Of a stretch of DNA of 64,000 nucleotides, positions 8,946 through 16,684 are shown piece after piece. Positions within the stretch are counted from its first letter, which is position 1; each line of letters opens with the position of its first letter. Under the pieces are notes generated by a model, which made no database searches, had not been told where the DNA came from, and saw only the letters and a list, made by a program, of their open reading frames with translations. Origin of the DNA: Streptomyces sp. H27-C3 (GTDB lineage: Bacteria; Actinomycetota; Actinomycetes; Streptomycetales; Streptomycetaceae); the NCBI RefSeq assembly GCF_030063415.1, contig NZ_JASITA010000011.1, positions 1-64,000 on the forward strand. Reading direction: 5' to 3'. Both the position numbers and the translations under genes were made by a program.

Positions 8946-9299
8946 GTGCCCGACGTACGAGCGCCCGACCGACGGCGTGAACAGCGCAGGACCGTGACCG
9001 AGCCGGGCGCGGAGACGAACCGGGAGGAGCTGGCCGGCACGGCACGGTTCACCGAGTGGCGTCCCGCGACCTCGGACGCGCTCGCCTGGGAAGGACCCGA
9101 CGACCGCCACCCGGCCGACCTGCTGCGCGAGGCCCTGGCCGAAGGACCCCTCGGGCACCCCTGGGACCATCGCTTCCCCCGGTACGCCTGGCACCGGACC
9201 GGTGACGTGGTCCACGAGTTCCGGCTGACCGGGGAATCGCCCGGCCACTACACCGGCTACACCCTGCACCCGAGCGAATGGCCGGAGGGCATAGCGTGA
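8946..9299 (+). CDS. Hypothetical protein, 117 residues
   Basis: The GTG start at 8946 is chosen because GGAGGT ends six bases before it and because the product overlaps the next start (GTGA at 9296-9299), the usual sign of translational coupling in this operon. The N-terminal 35 residues are rich in Arg, Glu and Thr and probably disordered. The rest is acidic with many Trp, Pro and His (HPWDHRFPRYAWHRTGD) and ends HPSEWPEGIA. I see no signal peptide, membrane segment or known motif and do not recognise the family. Coupling to the next gene suggests the two products work together. Confidence 0.6.
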   Translation: MPDVRAPDRRREQRRTVTEPGAETNREELAGTARFTEWRPATSDALAWEGPDDRHPADLLREALAEGPLGHPWDHRFPRYAWHRTGDVVHEFRLTGESPGHYTGYTLHPSEWPEGIA

Positions 9300-10735
9300 C
9301 CACACTTCCAAACCTGTCCCTCAGCTGGAAATGGCAGGAGCCGCCCACCACCGCGCCTGGTGAGCTCGCCGCCACCTGGGCCGACCTGGAGATGTCCATC
9401 GGGTCGCTGCCGCCACTGACGACGGTGGAGGACCCGGCGGCCGGCACGGTCAGGCCGTACACGACGGGCTCGCTGTACCCGCTCGCCGAGTGGATCGCCT
9501 TCAACTGGTGGTCGTTGCTGGACGATGCCCGGCCGGGCACGCAGATCTCGCAGCTCCGCTTCGCCTATCGCAACGGTGTCGGTGACGCCCGTGGCTCCTG
9601 GTGGGTACGGTCGCGGCGACACGTCCTGCGGGCGGCCTGTGACGGGTTCCGCTGGCCGGACGTCCTGTTCGTGCCCGAGGGGTCCCAGACCCGGGTCGTG
9701 TGGATGCCGGACGGCGGCCCCGACCCCCGCCGGGGCACCCGCTTCCTCGCCCGGGGGAACGCCGTCGTCGGCGCCGCCTCCCTCGCCGAATCACTGCGGG
9801 GCTTCGTCGACGCGGTCGTCGGCCGACTGACCGAACGCGATGTCAGCGGCACCCCACTCCAGGAGGAGTGGGCCGCGATCCGGGCGACCGGCGAGGCGGA
9901 GGCCGAGTTCTGCCGCTCCGCCGCCCGCCTCGGGCTCGACCCGTACACGGAGTCCGCACCCTATGCGGAGGCCATCGTGCGGGCCGCCGGGGAACTGCCC
10001 GACGTCATGGGTCTCGACTTCTTCAACTCGGTCGCCCCGGAGCGGATCACCGACCAGCTCCAGTGGATCGAACGTGCTCGAGAGGTCGCCGGAACCGCGC
10101 CGTCCGGCCGTCCCGTCGACGCGGCGGTCGCGGAACTGCGGGACGCCTGTGCGGACGTCCGGCAGGCCTTCTACGACCCGGACCGGCTGGAGAACCCCTG
10201 GCAGCTGGGCTACGAACTCGCCCACCGGGTCCGCGCCTGGGCCGGAGTGGCGGACACCGAGCGGTTCGAGACCGACACCCTGCTCACGTACTACACGGAG
10301 CAGACGCCCTACATCGACCGCGGGCTGGTGGCGTACGGCAGCCGGAACGCCGGGCCCGGTCCTGTCCTGGTGTCGAGCCGCCGCTACACCGAGCGCCCCC
10401 GCCGCTTCCTCCAGGCCCGCGCCCTGTGCCACTTCATCTTCGACAACGACGACGACTTCCTGATCGTGGCCTCGCACACCCGCCGCCAGCACCTGGCGCG
10501 CGGCTTCGCCCTGGAGATCCTGGCCCCCGCCCAGGGCATCGCCACCCTGCTGGGGCAGCCGTCCGGCCTGGTGACCGCCGAGGACGTGGAACAGATCGCC
10601 GAGGACTACGGCGCCGGCACCATCGTGGTCGAACACCAGCTGGACAACCGGGTACTGGCCCAGGACTTCCCGTTCGAGCCGGTGACCCCGTCCGTGCGCC
10701 GGCCCACCGTCTATCCCCGCCGGGCAGCCGGATGA
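9296..10735 (+). CDS. Protein with degenerate ImmA/IrrE-like C-terminal domain
   Basis: 479 residues, GTG start overlapping the previous stop. Residues from about 360 on follow the ImmA/IrrE (DUF955) plan: RRFLQARALCHFIF stands where active members have a zinc HExxH, then QHLARGFALEILAP matches the conserved E-x-x-A-x-x-F-A-x-x-L-L-x-P helix, and a segment DVEQIAEDYGAGTIVVEHQL matches the C-terminal helix-turn region. The motif is R-A-L-C-H, so the first His and the Glu are lost and protease activity is unlikely. The N-terminal 350 residues are not recognised. ImmA/IrrE proteins often cleave or bind repressors, but a structural or chaperone role for pathway enzymes is equally possible. The gene is coupled on both sides (GTGA, ATGA). 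Confidence 0.6.
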   Translation: MTTLPNLSLSWKWQEPPTTAPGELAATWADLEMSIGSLPPLTTVEDPAAGTVRPYTTGSLYPLAEWIAFNWWSLLDDARPGTQISQLRFAYRNGVGDARGSWWVRSRRHVLRAACDGFRWPDVLFVPEGSQTRVVWMPDGGPDPRRGTRFLARGNAVVGAASLAESLRGFVDAVVGRLTERDVSGTPLQEEWAAIRATGEAEAEFCRSAARLGLDPYTESAPYAEAIVRAAGELPDVMGLDFFNSVAPERITDQLQWIERAREVAGTAPSGRPVDAAVAELRDACADVRQAFYDPDRLENPWQLGYELAHRVRAWAGVADTERFETDTLLTYYTEQTPYIDRGLVAYGSRNAGPGPVLVSSRRYTERPRRFLQARALCHFIFDNDDDFLIVASHTRRQHLARGFALEILAPAQGIATLLGQPSGLVTAEDVEQIAEDYGAGTIVVEHQLDNRVLAQDFPFEPVTPSVRRPTVYPRRAAG

Positions 10736-11940
10736 GCGCCGCACAGAGCGACCTCTTTCCCTACCCGGCCGGTCCCGGCGGCACCGTCCCACCCCGGTAC
10801 AGCCGGCTGCTCGCCGAGGAACCCGTGTCCCGGGTACGGCTCGCCGACGGCAGCGAGATGTTCCTCGTCACCCGGGACAGCGACGTACGGACCGTGCTGA
10901 CCGATCCGGCTTTCAGCCGGTACGCGGCGGCGGTCCTGCCCGGCAGCGGCTTCGGCCGGGGGCAGGGCACCGGGATCGTCGATGTCGACCCGCCGCGGCA
11001 CACCGTCCTGCGGAACCCGGTCGTCTCGGCGTTCTCCCCCGGCCGGGTGGCTCGCTGGCGGCCGCGAATCGAGGCGATCGCCGACGAATTGCTGCTCCAA
11101 CTCGCCTACGAGCGGGAGCCGGTGGACCTGGTGCGGTCCTACACCGCACCGTTCGCGGGCCGCGTCGTCACCGAGCTTCTGGGCTTCGAGGGCACCCGGT
11201 GGCGTGACATCACCGGTGACGTCGAGACGCTGCTGATGTCGGGGGGCGCGGAAGGCCCGGAGACCGATGCCTGCCGGGCACGGCTGCACGACGCCTTCAC
11301 CACTCTGCTGAAGGAACGCGGCCGGGAGCCGGCCGACGACGTCGTCACCGTGCTGCTCGGTCTCGACGAGCCGGAGGCCGGCGGCGGGTCCCTCACCGAC
11401 ACTCAGCGGATCACGCTGCTCCACGGACTCGTCATCTCCGGCTACATCGGCATACGGGACCTGCTGGCCCGCCATCTGTACGGAGTGCTTACCGCGCCGG
11501 AGGCCAGGGACCGGCTGGTGGCGCGCCCCGAGCTGGTTCCGGGCGCCGTGGCGGAGTTGCTGCGGTTCTACCCGTCGAGCAACGACGGCCTGCTGCGCCT
11601 GGCCACCCGCGACGTGGAGCTCTCCGGCCGCACCGTACCGGCGGGCAGCCCGGTGCTCCCGCTGGTGTCGGCGGCCTGCCGTGACCCCCGGGTCGTCGAC
11701 CGGCCCGACGAACTGGTCGTGGACCGGGCAGAGGTGCCCACCCTCGCCTTCGGCGCCGGACCGCACCAGTGCCCGGCGGCCGACCTCGCCCGCGTCCAGC
11801 TCTCCACCGGGATCGGCCGGCTGCTCGCCGCCTACCCCTCGGCCGGGCTCGCCGTGGCGGCCGAGGACGTGGTGCACACCTCCGAACTGTTGCCGCTCGG
11901 TGTCGCCGAGCTGCTCGTCCGGCTGCGCGCACCGGCATGA
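10732..11940 (+). CDS. Cytochrome P450, unusual I helix
   Basis: 402 residues, normal for a soluble bacterial class I P450. Haem loop FGAGPHQCPAADLAR with Cys347, K-helix ExxR in AVAELLRFYP, and DPPRHTVLRNPVVSAF in the C helix are all present. The oxygen-activation part of the I helix normally reads (A/G)G-x-(D/E)-T-T. Here it is LVISGYIGIRDLLARHLYG, without the acid-threonine pair. Such changes are known in P450s that do not perform simple hydroxylation. ATGA overlaps on both sides couple it to the ImmA/IrrE-like gene and the phosphopantetheinyl transferase gene. Likely a ring-forming or oxidative step in mitosane assembly; substrate unknown. Confidence 0.85.
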   Translation: MSAAQSDLFPYPAGPGGTVPPRYSRLLAEEPVSRVRLADGSEMFLVTRDSDVRTVLTDPAFSRYAAAVLPGSGFGRGQGTGIVDVDPPRHTVLRNPVVSAFSPGRVARWRPRIEAIADELLLQLAYEREPVDLVRSYTAPFAGRVVTELLGFEGTRWRDITGDVETLLMSGGAEGPETDACRARLHDAFTTLLKERGREPADDVVTVLLGLDEPEAGGGSLTDTQRITLLHGLVISGYIGIRDLLARHLYGVLTAPEARDRLVARPELVPGAVAELLRFYPSSNDGLLRLATRDVELSGRTVPAGSPVLPLVSAACRDPRVVDRPDELVVDRAEVPTLAFGAGPHQCPAADLARVQLSTGIGRLLAAYPSAGLAVAAEDVVHTSELLPLGVAELLVRLRAPA

Positions 11941-12755
11941 ACCCCTCGCGCGCCCGCGTCCTCCTGTGGTGCGTGTCCACCGGGGCCACAGCCCGGGTGA
12001 CGGCGGTCGCGCGGGAACTGCTGCCCGCTCAGGACCGAGAGCGGATGGCCCAGCTGCGGTCGGCCGCGGACCGGGACGCCTTCGCCCTCAGCCACGCCGT
12101 GCTCGCCCGGTGCCTGGGCGCCCTCACCGGGGTCGCCCCGACCGCCCTGCGCTTCGCGCTGCAGACCGAGGGCAAACCCGAGCTGGTCGCCCAGGGACCC
12201 GGTGACCGGCTGGCGTTCAGCCTGTCGCACACCGCGGGTCTGACCCTGCTGGCCGTGACGCGGGGCAGCCCGGTGGGGACGGATGTGGAGCGGGTGCGGC
12301 CGGTCGCCGCCGCGCGGATCGCGCAGCGGTACTTCCCCGCCGATGAGGCAGCGGCGGTGGCGGCCCGCACCGAACGCACCGCCCCGGAGCTGTTCTTCCG
12401 GCTGTGGGTACGCAAGGAGGCAGGCGTCAAGGCGTGGGGCGGGCGCCTCGTCCAGGGGCTGGGCACCCGGGCGTGCACGGCGGCGGACGACCGGCCCGGC
12501 GCCGTCACCACCCGGGGCCCTGACGGCAGGGCGTGGCGAGTGCGGGACCTGGCCTGCGTGCCTGCGCCCTACCTCGCGGCCGTCGCGGTGCCCCGGGACG
12601 AGGGAGAGGGGCCGATCGAGGTCCGCGCCTTGTCCGTCGACCAGTTGCTCGACCGGGGGCCCGCGGCCGGGCACGCCTTCCGGGACGACCCGCAGGCCGA
12701 CCGGCGAGGGCCGCCCGCTGCCGCACGGTGTGAGCCGGGCCCCCGACGACCATGA
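11937..12755 (+). CDS. Sfp-type 4'-phosphopantetheinyl transferase
   Basis: 272 residues. The conserved P-V-G-T-D-V-E-R motif (Asp116 and Glu118, Mg2+ ligands), FSLSHTAGLTLLAV (P2-like segment) and FRLWVRKEAGVKAWG (W-x-x-K-E-A) are diagnostic. The enzyme converts apo carrier proteins to their holo form using coenzyme A. In this cluster the clients would be the free ACP at 19727 and the ACP domain of the fusion at 16685. The start overlaps the P450 stop (ATGA), so both are translated together. The last 40 residues are rich in Pro, Arg and Asp and probably unstructured. Confidence 0.9.
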   Translation: MNPSRARVLLWCVSTGATARVTAVARELLPAQDRERMAQLRSAADRDAFALSHAVLARCLGALTGVAPTALRFALQTEGKPELVAQGPGDRLAFSLSHTAGLTLLAVTRGSPVGTDVERVRPVAAARIAQRYFPADEAAAVAARTERTAPELFFRLWVRKEAGVKAWGGRLVQGLGTRACTAADDRPGAVTTRGPDGRAWRVRDLACVPAPYLAAVAVPRDEGEGPIEVRALSVDQLLDRGPAAGHAFRDDPQADRRGPPAAARCEPGPRRP

Positions 12756-12780
12756 CCGAGCTGGACAAGGAGGACCCCGA

Positions 12781-14304
12781 ATGGGCGAGCACTTCCCGAG
12801 GTACGTGGACGGCCGGCCGGCGCAGGCGTCCGACGGGGCGACCTTCCGGTCGTTCGAACCGGCCACCCGGCGCCATCTGGCCGATGTGCCGCGCTGCGGC
12901 GAGGCCGATGTGCGAGAGGCTGTTGCGGCGGCGCGCCGGGCGTTCGACGAAGGCCCCTGGCCCAGGATGGAGCCGCGGGAACGGGCCGCGGTGCTGCGGC
13001 GGGTCGCCGACCGGCTGGCCGAGGAGTCCGGGCGGCTGGCCGAGCTGGAAGCCCGCGACAACGGCACCACCCTGCGCAAAGCTCTGGGCTCGGACGTGCC
13101 GGGGGCACGCGCGGCGTTCGTCTGGAGTGCCTGGTGGGCCGAGCAGCTGTCCGAGCGGCTGGCCCGGGGGCAGGCCGGGGCCGGTGCGGCGGCGGCACCG
13201 CACTATCTGCGCTGGCACCCGCTGGGCGTGGTGGCCGCGATCGTCCCGTGGAACCTGCCGCTGCTGCTCTCCGCCTGGCGCATCGCGCCGGCCATCGCCG
13301 CGGGCAACACCTGTGTGATCAAGCCGGCTTCGTTCACCTCGCTCACCGCGATGGAACTGGTCCGGCTGATGCACGAGTGCGGGCTGCCCCCGGGGGTGGT
13401 GAACGTCGTCACCGGACCCGGCGGCACGACCGGGGACAGCCTGGTACGGGCTCCGGGCGTGGACCTGGTGGCGTTCACCGGCTCGGACGCGGTCGGCGAG
13501 AGCGTCCGTCTCGGCGCCTCGGGGGCCGGGGCGGCGCCCCGGCTGGACCTGGGCGGCAAGTCGCCGAACGTGGTGCTCCACGACGCGGACCTCGACCTGG
13601 CGGCCACCGGCGTGGCCTGGAGCATCTTCCTGCACAACGGGCAGGTGTGCATGGCCGGTTCACGCGCCGTGGTGCACACCGACGTGTACGACGAGTTCGT
13701 GGAGCGCGTACGGGAGCTGGCCGGGAGGCTGCGCGTCGGCGACCCGCTGAGCCCCGAGACAGATCTCGGCCCGCTGGTCTCGCGCAACCAGGCCCGCACG
13801 GCGCAGCATTTCGTCCGGCTCGGCGTGTCGGAGGGGGCGCGGCTCGTGTGCGGGGGCAGGGCACCGGACGCCGGAGAGTTGCCCGAGGGCCTGGACCCGG
13901 GTGCCTACTTCCTGCCGACCGTGCTGAGTGGGGTCGCCCCCGACAGCACCGTGGCCCAGGAGGAGATCTTCGGGCCCGTCCTCTCGGTCATCAGAGCCGA
14001 CGACGACGAGGAGGCCGTCCGCATCGCCAACGGGACGCGGTACGGGCTGAGTGCCGGGGTCTGGTCGGCCGACCCCGGGCACGCGCGGGCGATCGCGGAA
14101 TCACTGCACGCCGAACGGGTGTGGGTGAACGACTACCGGCTGGTCGACCTGGAACTGCCGCCGGACGGTGCGGTCCCTGACGATGCCGTCTGGGAGCGGC
14201 TGACCAACGAACTCGACGGCTACCGCCGCCGTCAGTCCGTCACCGACTCGTCGAACGGGTCCGCGGGGGTCACCGCGACCCCCTACGGACTGCTGGGGTT
14301 CTGA
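12781..14304 (+). CDS. Aldehyde dehydrogenase family protein with altered catalytic base
   Basis: 507 residues, start at 12781 after a strong AAGGAGG. The N-terminal and central parts are standard: IVPWNLP (Asn158), KPASFT (Lys181), FTGSDAVGE, and HNGQVCMAGSR with nucleophile Cys290. Two things are odd. The motif E-L-G-G-K is LDLGGK, so the general-base Glu is Asp256. The C-terminal P-F-G-G-x-K-x-S-G segment that shapes the substrate tunnel and dimer contact is replaced by DLELPPDGAVPDD and an unrelated tail. In a mitosane pathway the AHBA carboxyl must be reduced to an aldehyde or methyl, so this enzyme might act on a thioester or aldehyde in the reductive direction. That is inference only. 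Confidence 0.8.
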   Translation: MGEHFPRYVDGRPAQASDGATFRSFEPATRRHLADVPRCGEADVREAVAAARRAFDEGPWPRMEPRERAAVLRRVADRLAEESGRLAELEARDNGTTLRKALGSDVPGARAAFVWSAWWAEQLSERLARGQAGAGAAAAPHYLRWHPLGVVAAIVPWNLPLLLSAWRIAPAIAAGNTCVIKPASFTSLTAMELVRLMHECGLPPGVVNVVTGPGGTTGDSLVRAPGVDLVAFTGSDAVGESVRLGASGAGAAPRLDLGGKSPNVVLHDADLDLAATGVAWSIFLHNGQVCMAGSRAVVHTDVYDEFVERVRELAGRLRVGDPLSPETDLGPLVSRNQARTAQHFVRLGVSEGARLVCGGRAPDAGELPEGLDPGAYFLPTVLSGVAPDSTVAQEEIFGPVLSVIRADDDEEAVRIANGTRYGLSAGVWSADPGHARAIAESLHAERVWVNDYRLVDLELPPDGAVPDDAVWERLTNELDGYRRRQSVTDSSNGSAGVTATPYGLLGF

Positions 14305-14354
14305 CCGCGCTGCCCCGCTCCCGCTCCCCCACTCCCTCGCTGCGGAGCCCGCCC

Positions 14355-15194
14355 ATGAAGATCGGCATCGCGTTCCCCAACACCATCCCCGGGGCCCCCG
14401 GGAGGCTCCAGTCCGACTGGGCCGTCCGGGCCGAGCAGCGGGGCTTCTCCACCGTCGCCGCGACCCAGCGCCTGCGGTACCCCGGTCACGAACCGCTGTC
14501 GGTACTGGCCGCGGCCGCGGCGGTGACCTCGCGGATAGGGCTGGCGACCAACATCCTGGTCGCCCCCCTCACCACCGCGGCGGTGCTCGCCAAGGAGGCG
14601 GCGACGGTGTCCTCCCTGTCCGGCGGCCGGCTCCTGCTCGGGCTCGGTCCTGGGGTGCGCTCCGACGACTTCGACGCGGCGGAACGGGAGTTCGGCCCCC
14701 GAGGCGCGGTCTTCGACAGCCAGTTGGCGGAGCTGGCGCGGCTGCGGGAGCAGCACGACCCTAAGTGCCTGCCCGCCCCCGTACCGCCGCTGCTCGTCGG
14801 CGGACTCAGTGCCGCCGCGGTCCGGCGCAGCGTGCGTTGGGCGGCCGGCTGGACCGCGCCGGGGCTGGCGCCCGAGCGGGTCGCGCCCACGGCCGCCAAG
14901 GTGCGCGCGGCGTGGTCGGCCGCGGGCAGGGAGGGTCGGCCCCGCCTGATCGCGCTGTCCCGGTTCTGGCTAGGTGAGGACGTGGCGCAGGAGGCCTCGG
15001 GATTCGTACGGGAGTATTTCGGCGTGCTCGGGGACGAGGCGGACGCCTTCGTGGCCACAACACCGCGCACGCCGGAGCAGGTGAGCGAGCAGGTGAAGGC
15101 GCTCGCCGACGCGGGCTTCGACGAGGTGATATTCCACCCGACGGCGGCCCGCCTGTCGCAGGTGGACCGGCTGGCCGACATCCTGATTGCCTGA
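14355..15194 (+). CDS. Luciferase-like (F420/FMN) oxidoreductase
   Basis: 279 residues, shorter than the usual 300-350. The start MKIGIAFPNT is the first beta strand of the bacterial-luciferase TIM barrel. The LATNILVAPLTTAAVLAKEAATVSSLSGGRLLLGLGPG segment is the classic flavin/F420 binding stretch. RPRLIALSRFWLG and FDEVIFHPTAA complete the barrel. Family members are F420-dependent reductases or FMN monooxygenases. It is the first of three such proteins in the cluster (also 29288 and 39821), and the S. lavendulae mitomycin cluster is known for several F420-dependent, methylene-H4MPT-reductase-like genes. Cofactor and step cannot be read from the sequence. Confidence 0.85.
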   Translation: MKIGIAFPNTIPGAPGRLQSDWAVRAEQRGFSTVAATQRLRYPGHEPLSVLAAAAAVTSRIGLATNILVAPLTTAAVLAKEAATVSSLSGGRLLLGLGPGVRSDDFDAAEREFGPRGAVFDSQLAELARLREQHDPKCLPAPVPPLLVGGLSAAAVRRSVRWAAGWTAPGLAPERVAPTAAKVRAAWSAAGREGRPRLIALSRFWLGEDVAQEASGFVREYFGVLGDEADAFVATTPRTPEQVSEQVKALADAGFDEVIFHPTAARLSQVDRLADILIA

Positions 15195-15266
15195 CCGCTT
15201 CTCCGACTGCTTCTCCGGATGGTTCTCCTCCTTCCGCCGCATAGCCTCCGCTGATAAATTCGCCAT

Positions 15267-16031
15267 ATGTATGCGACCGTGACGGGAAGCAAGCTCAAGG
15301 CCGTGGAGAACCTTCGGGAATTCGGTTACTGCATTCTCGAATGTCCCCTGCCGAAACACGAGTTCAAGCAGCTCGGTGCTCGCCTTGTGGAGGTGGCGCA
15401 ACAGGAACGAGAAGACGGATCGGCCTTTCTCTACGACGGTGGAAACCAGCGGGTCTTCAGCCTTCTGAACAAGGGCGAGGAGTTCGAGCGCTGTGTGCAG
15501 GAGCCTTCGACACTTGAACTGATGGAGGAGGTGCTGGGCTTCAATTTCCTGCTGTCCAGCACCCACGCGAATATCGCGGGCCCCGGCGGCTCCTCGATGA
15601 ACGTGCACGCCGACCAGACGTTCGCCCGGCCGCCCTGGCCCCCGTACGCACTCGTGGCCAACAGCATGTGGATGCTGGACGACTTCACGGAGGACAACGG
15701 CGCCACCCGGGTGGTGCCGGGCAGTCATCTCCTGGACCGCCAGCCGGACTACGACCGGGGCGAGGGAGACGTGGAGACGGTCCCCGTGTGCGGGCCGGCC
15801 GGCAGCGTCATGGTCTTCGACGGCAGGTTGTGGCACCAGACAGGGGCCAACGTCACTGGCCGGCCACGGCACGGAATCCTCAACTACTACTGCCGCGGCT
15901 TCGTGCGCCAGCAGCAGAACTTCTTCGCTGGGCTGAAGCCGGAGGTCGCCGAGCGCAGCGGGCCCATGATGCGGCGGCTGCTGGGCTTCGAGAACTACTT
16001 CTCGCTCGGGCTTTCGGACGGACTCTCATGA
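15267..16031 (+). CDS. Fe(II)/2-oxoglutarate dioxygenase, PhyH family
   Basis: 254 residues. The 2-His-1-carboxylate iron site is visible: H-A-D (His114 and Asp116) in MNVHADQTFA, and the distal His190 in RLWHQTGANVTG, followed by RPRHGILNYY, whose Arg should bind 2-oxoglutarate. GATRVVPGSH is the typical strand before the distal His. Members hydroxylate or desaturate small molecules or form rings in antibiotic pathways. The stop overlaps the next start (ATGA at 16028), coupling it to the thioesterase-like gene. A late oxidation of the pyrrolizidine part is plausible but unproven. Confidence 0.88.
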   Translation: MYATVTGSKLKAVENLREFGYCILECPLPKHEFKQLGARLVEVAQQEREDGSAFLYDGGNQRVFSLLNKGEEFERCVQEPSTLELMEEVLGFNFLLSSTHANIAGPGGSSMNVHADQTFARPPWPPYALVANSMWMLDDFTEDNGATRVVPGSHLLDRQPDYDRGEGDVETVPVCGPAGSVMVFDGRLWHQTGANVTGRPRHGILNYYCRGFVRQQQNFFAGLKPEVAERSGPMMRRLLGFENYFSLGLSDGLS

Positions 16032-16588
16032 GCACGGCGGCCTTCGACGCGCGTCAGTTCCTCCAGGCCCCCGGGCCGCGCCAGGTGCTGCGGCTGGTGG
16101 TGGCGGATCCGGCGGGCGCCATCGGCGGTCTGCTGCTCCGGGAGCTCGGGCCTGAGCTGGCCGTGGCGCGGGCCGGCCCCGGCGACCCGTCCACCGCCGG
16201 GGCCGATGAGGCTCCCGGTCTGCCCTGGGCGCTGCTCGCGGTGACGGGCGGGACACGGGACGGCGCGGCCGTCCTGGCCGCCGCCATCCACGCGGCGCGG
16301 ACCGGGCCTCCACCGGCCCATCTCCTGCTCTGCCCCGGCCCCTTCATCGACGGTGTCACGGGGGACACGGACGCCGCCCCACTGCCCTGCCCGGTCACTG
16401 TGCTGCTCACCGAGGATCTTCCCCCGGCCGGCACGGGGAATCCCGGCGGGGCCGTGGCCTCCTGGCTGCGGCTCTCACCGGACGCGTTCACCGTTCGGCT
16501 GCTGGAGCCGGATGCCTGGAGTCCCGGCGGGAGCACCGCCGTCACCGCACGTGTCATCAAGGAGGAGCTGCGGGTCTGGCCCGCGTGA
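16028..16588 (+). CDS. Thioesterase-like protein lacking the catalytic serine
   Basis: 186 residues. The layout follows a type II thioesterase or TE domain. The strand PWALLAVTGGTRDGAA sits where active enzymes read P-x-A-L-F-G-H-S-M-G-G, then ARTGPPPAHLLLCPGP matches the stretch after the nucleophile. PCPVTVLLTEDLPP matches the strand before the catalytic Asp, and the C-terminus matches the strand that normally ends in G-G-H-F. The serine elbow is VTGGT and the histidine region is EPDAWSPGG, so the triad is gone. It could be a non-catalytic binding protein or have another activity. It is the last gene of the rightward operon, translationally coupled to the dioxygenase. Confidence 0.55.
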   Translation: MSTAAFDARQFLQAPGPRQVLRLVVADPAGAIGGLLLRELGPELAVARAGPGDPSTAGADEAPGLPWALLAVTGGTRDGAAVLAAAIHAARTGPPPAHLLLCPGPFIDGVTGDTDAAPLPCPVTVLLTEDLPPAGTGNPGGAVASWLRLSPDAFTVRLLEPDAWSPGGSTAVTARVIKEELRVWPA

Positions 16589-16645
16589 CCGTGACCGTGA
16601 CCGGAATCCGGCGACCCGGCACGGCTGCGATGGCCTCGGCGGAAG

Positions 16646-16666
16646 GCCCCGCACACCGCGCGGGGC
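16646..16666. terminator. Hairpin between convergent operons
   Basis: GCCCCGC (16646-16652) and GCGGGGC (16660-16666) form a 7-bp stem with a 7-base loop in the 96-base gap between the stops at 16588 and 16685. Being symmetrical, it could serve both strands. No T tract is present, as is usual in Streptomyces. Confidence 0.45.
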
Positions 16667-16684
16667 GGGTTGGCGTCCGGCGGT

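Noticed and set aside
12752..13318. Frame starting at the ATG overlapping the phosphopantetheinyl transferase stop
   Set aside because: The ATGA overlap looks attractive, but the frame runs out of phase through the aldehyde dehydrogenase gene, whose own start at 12781 has a strong AAGGAGG.
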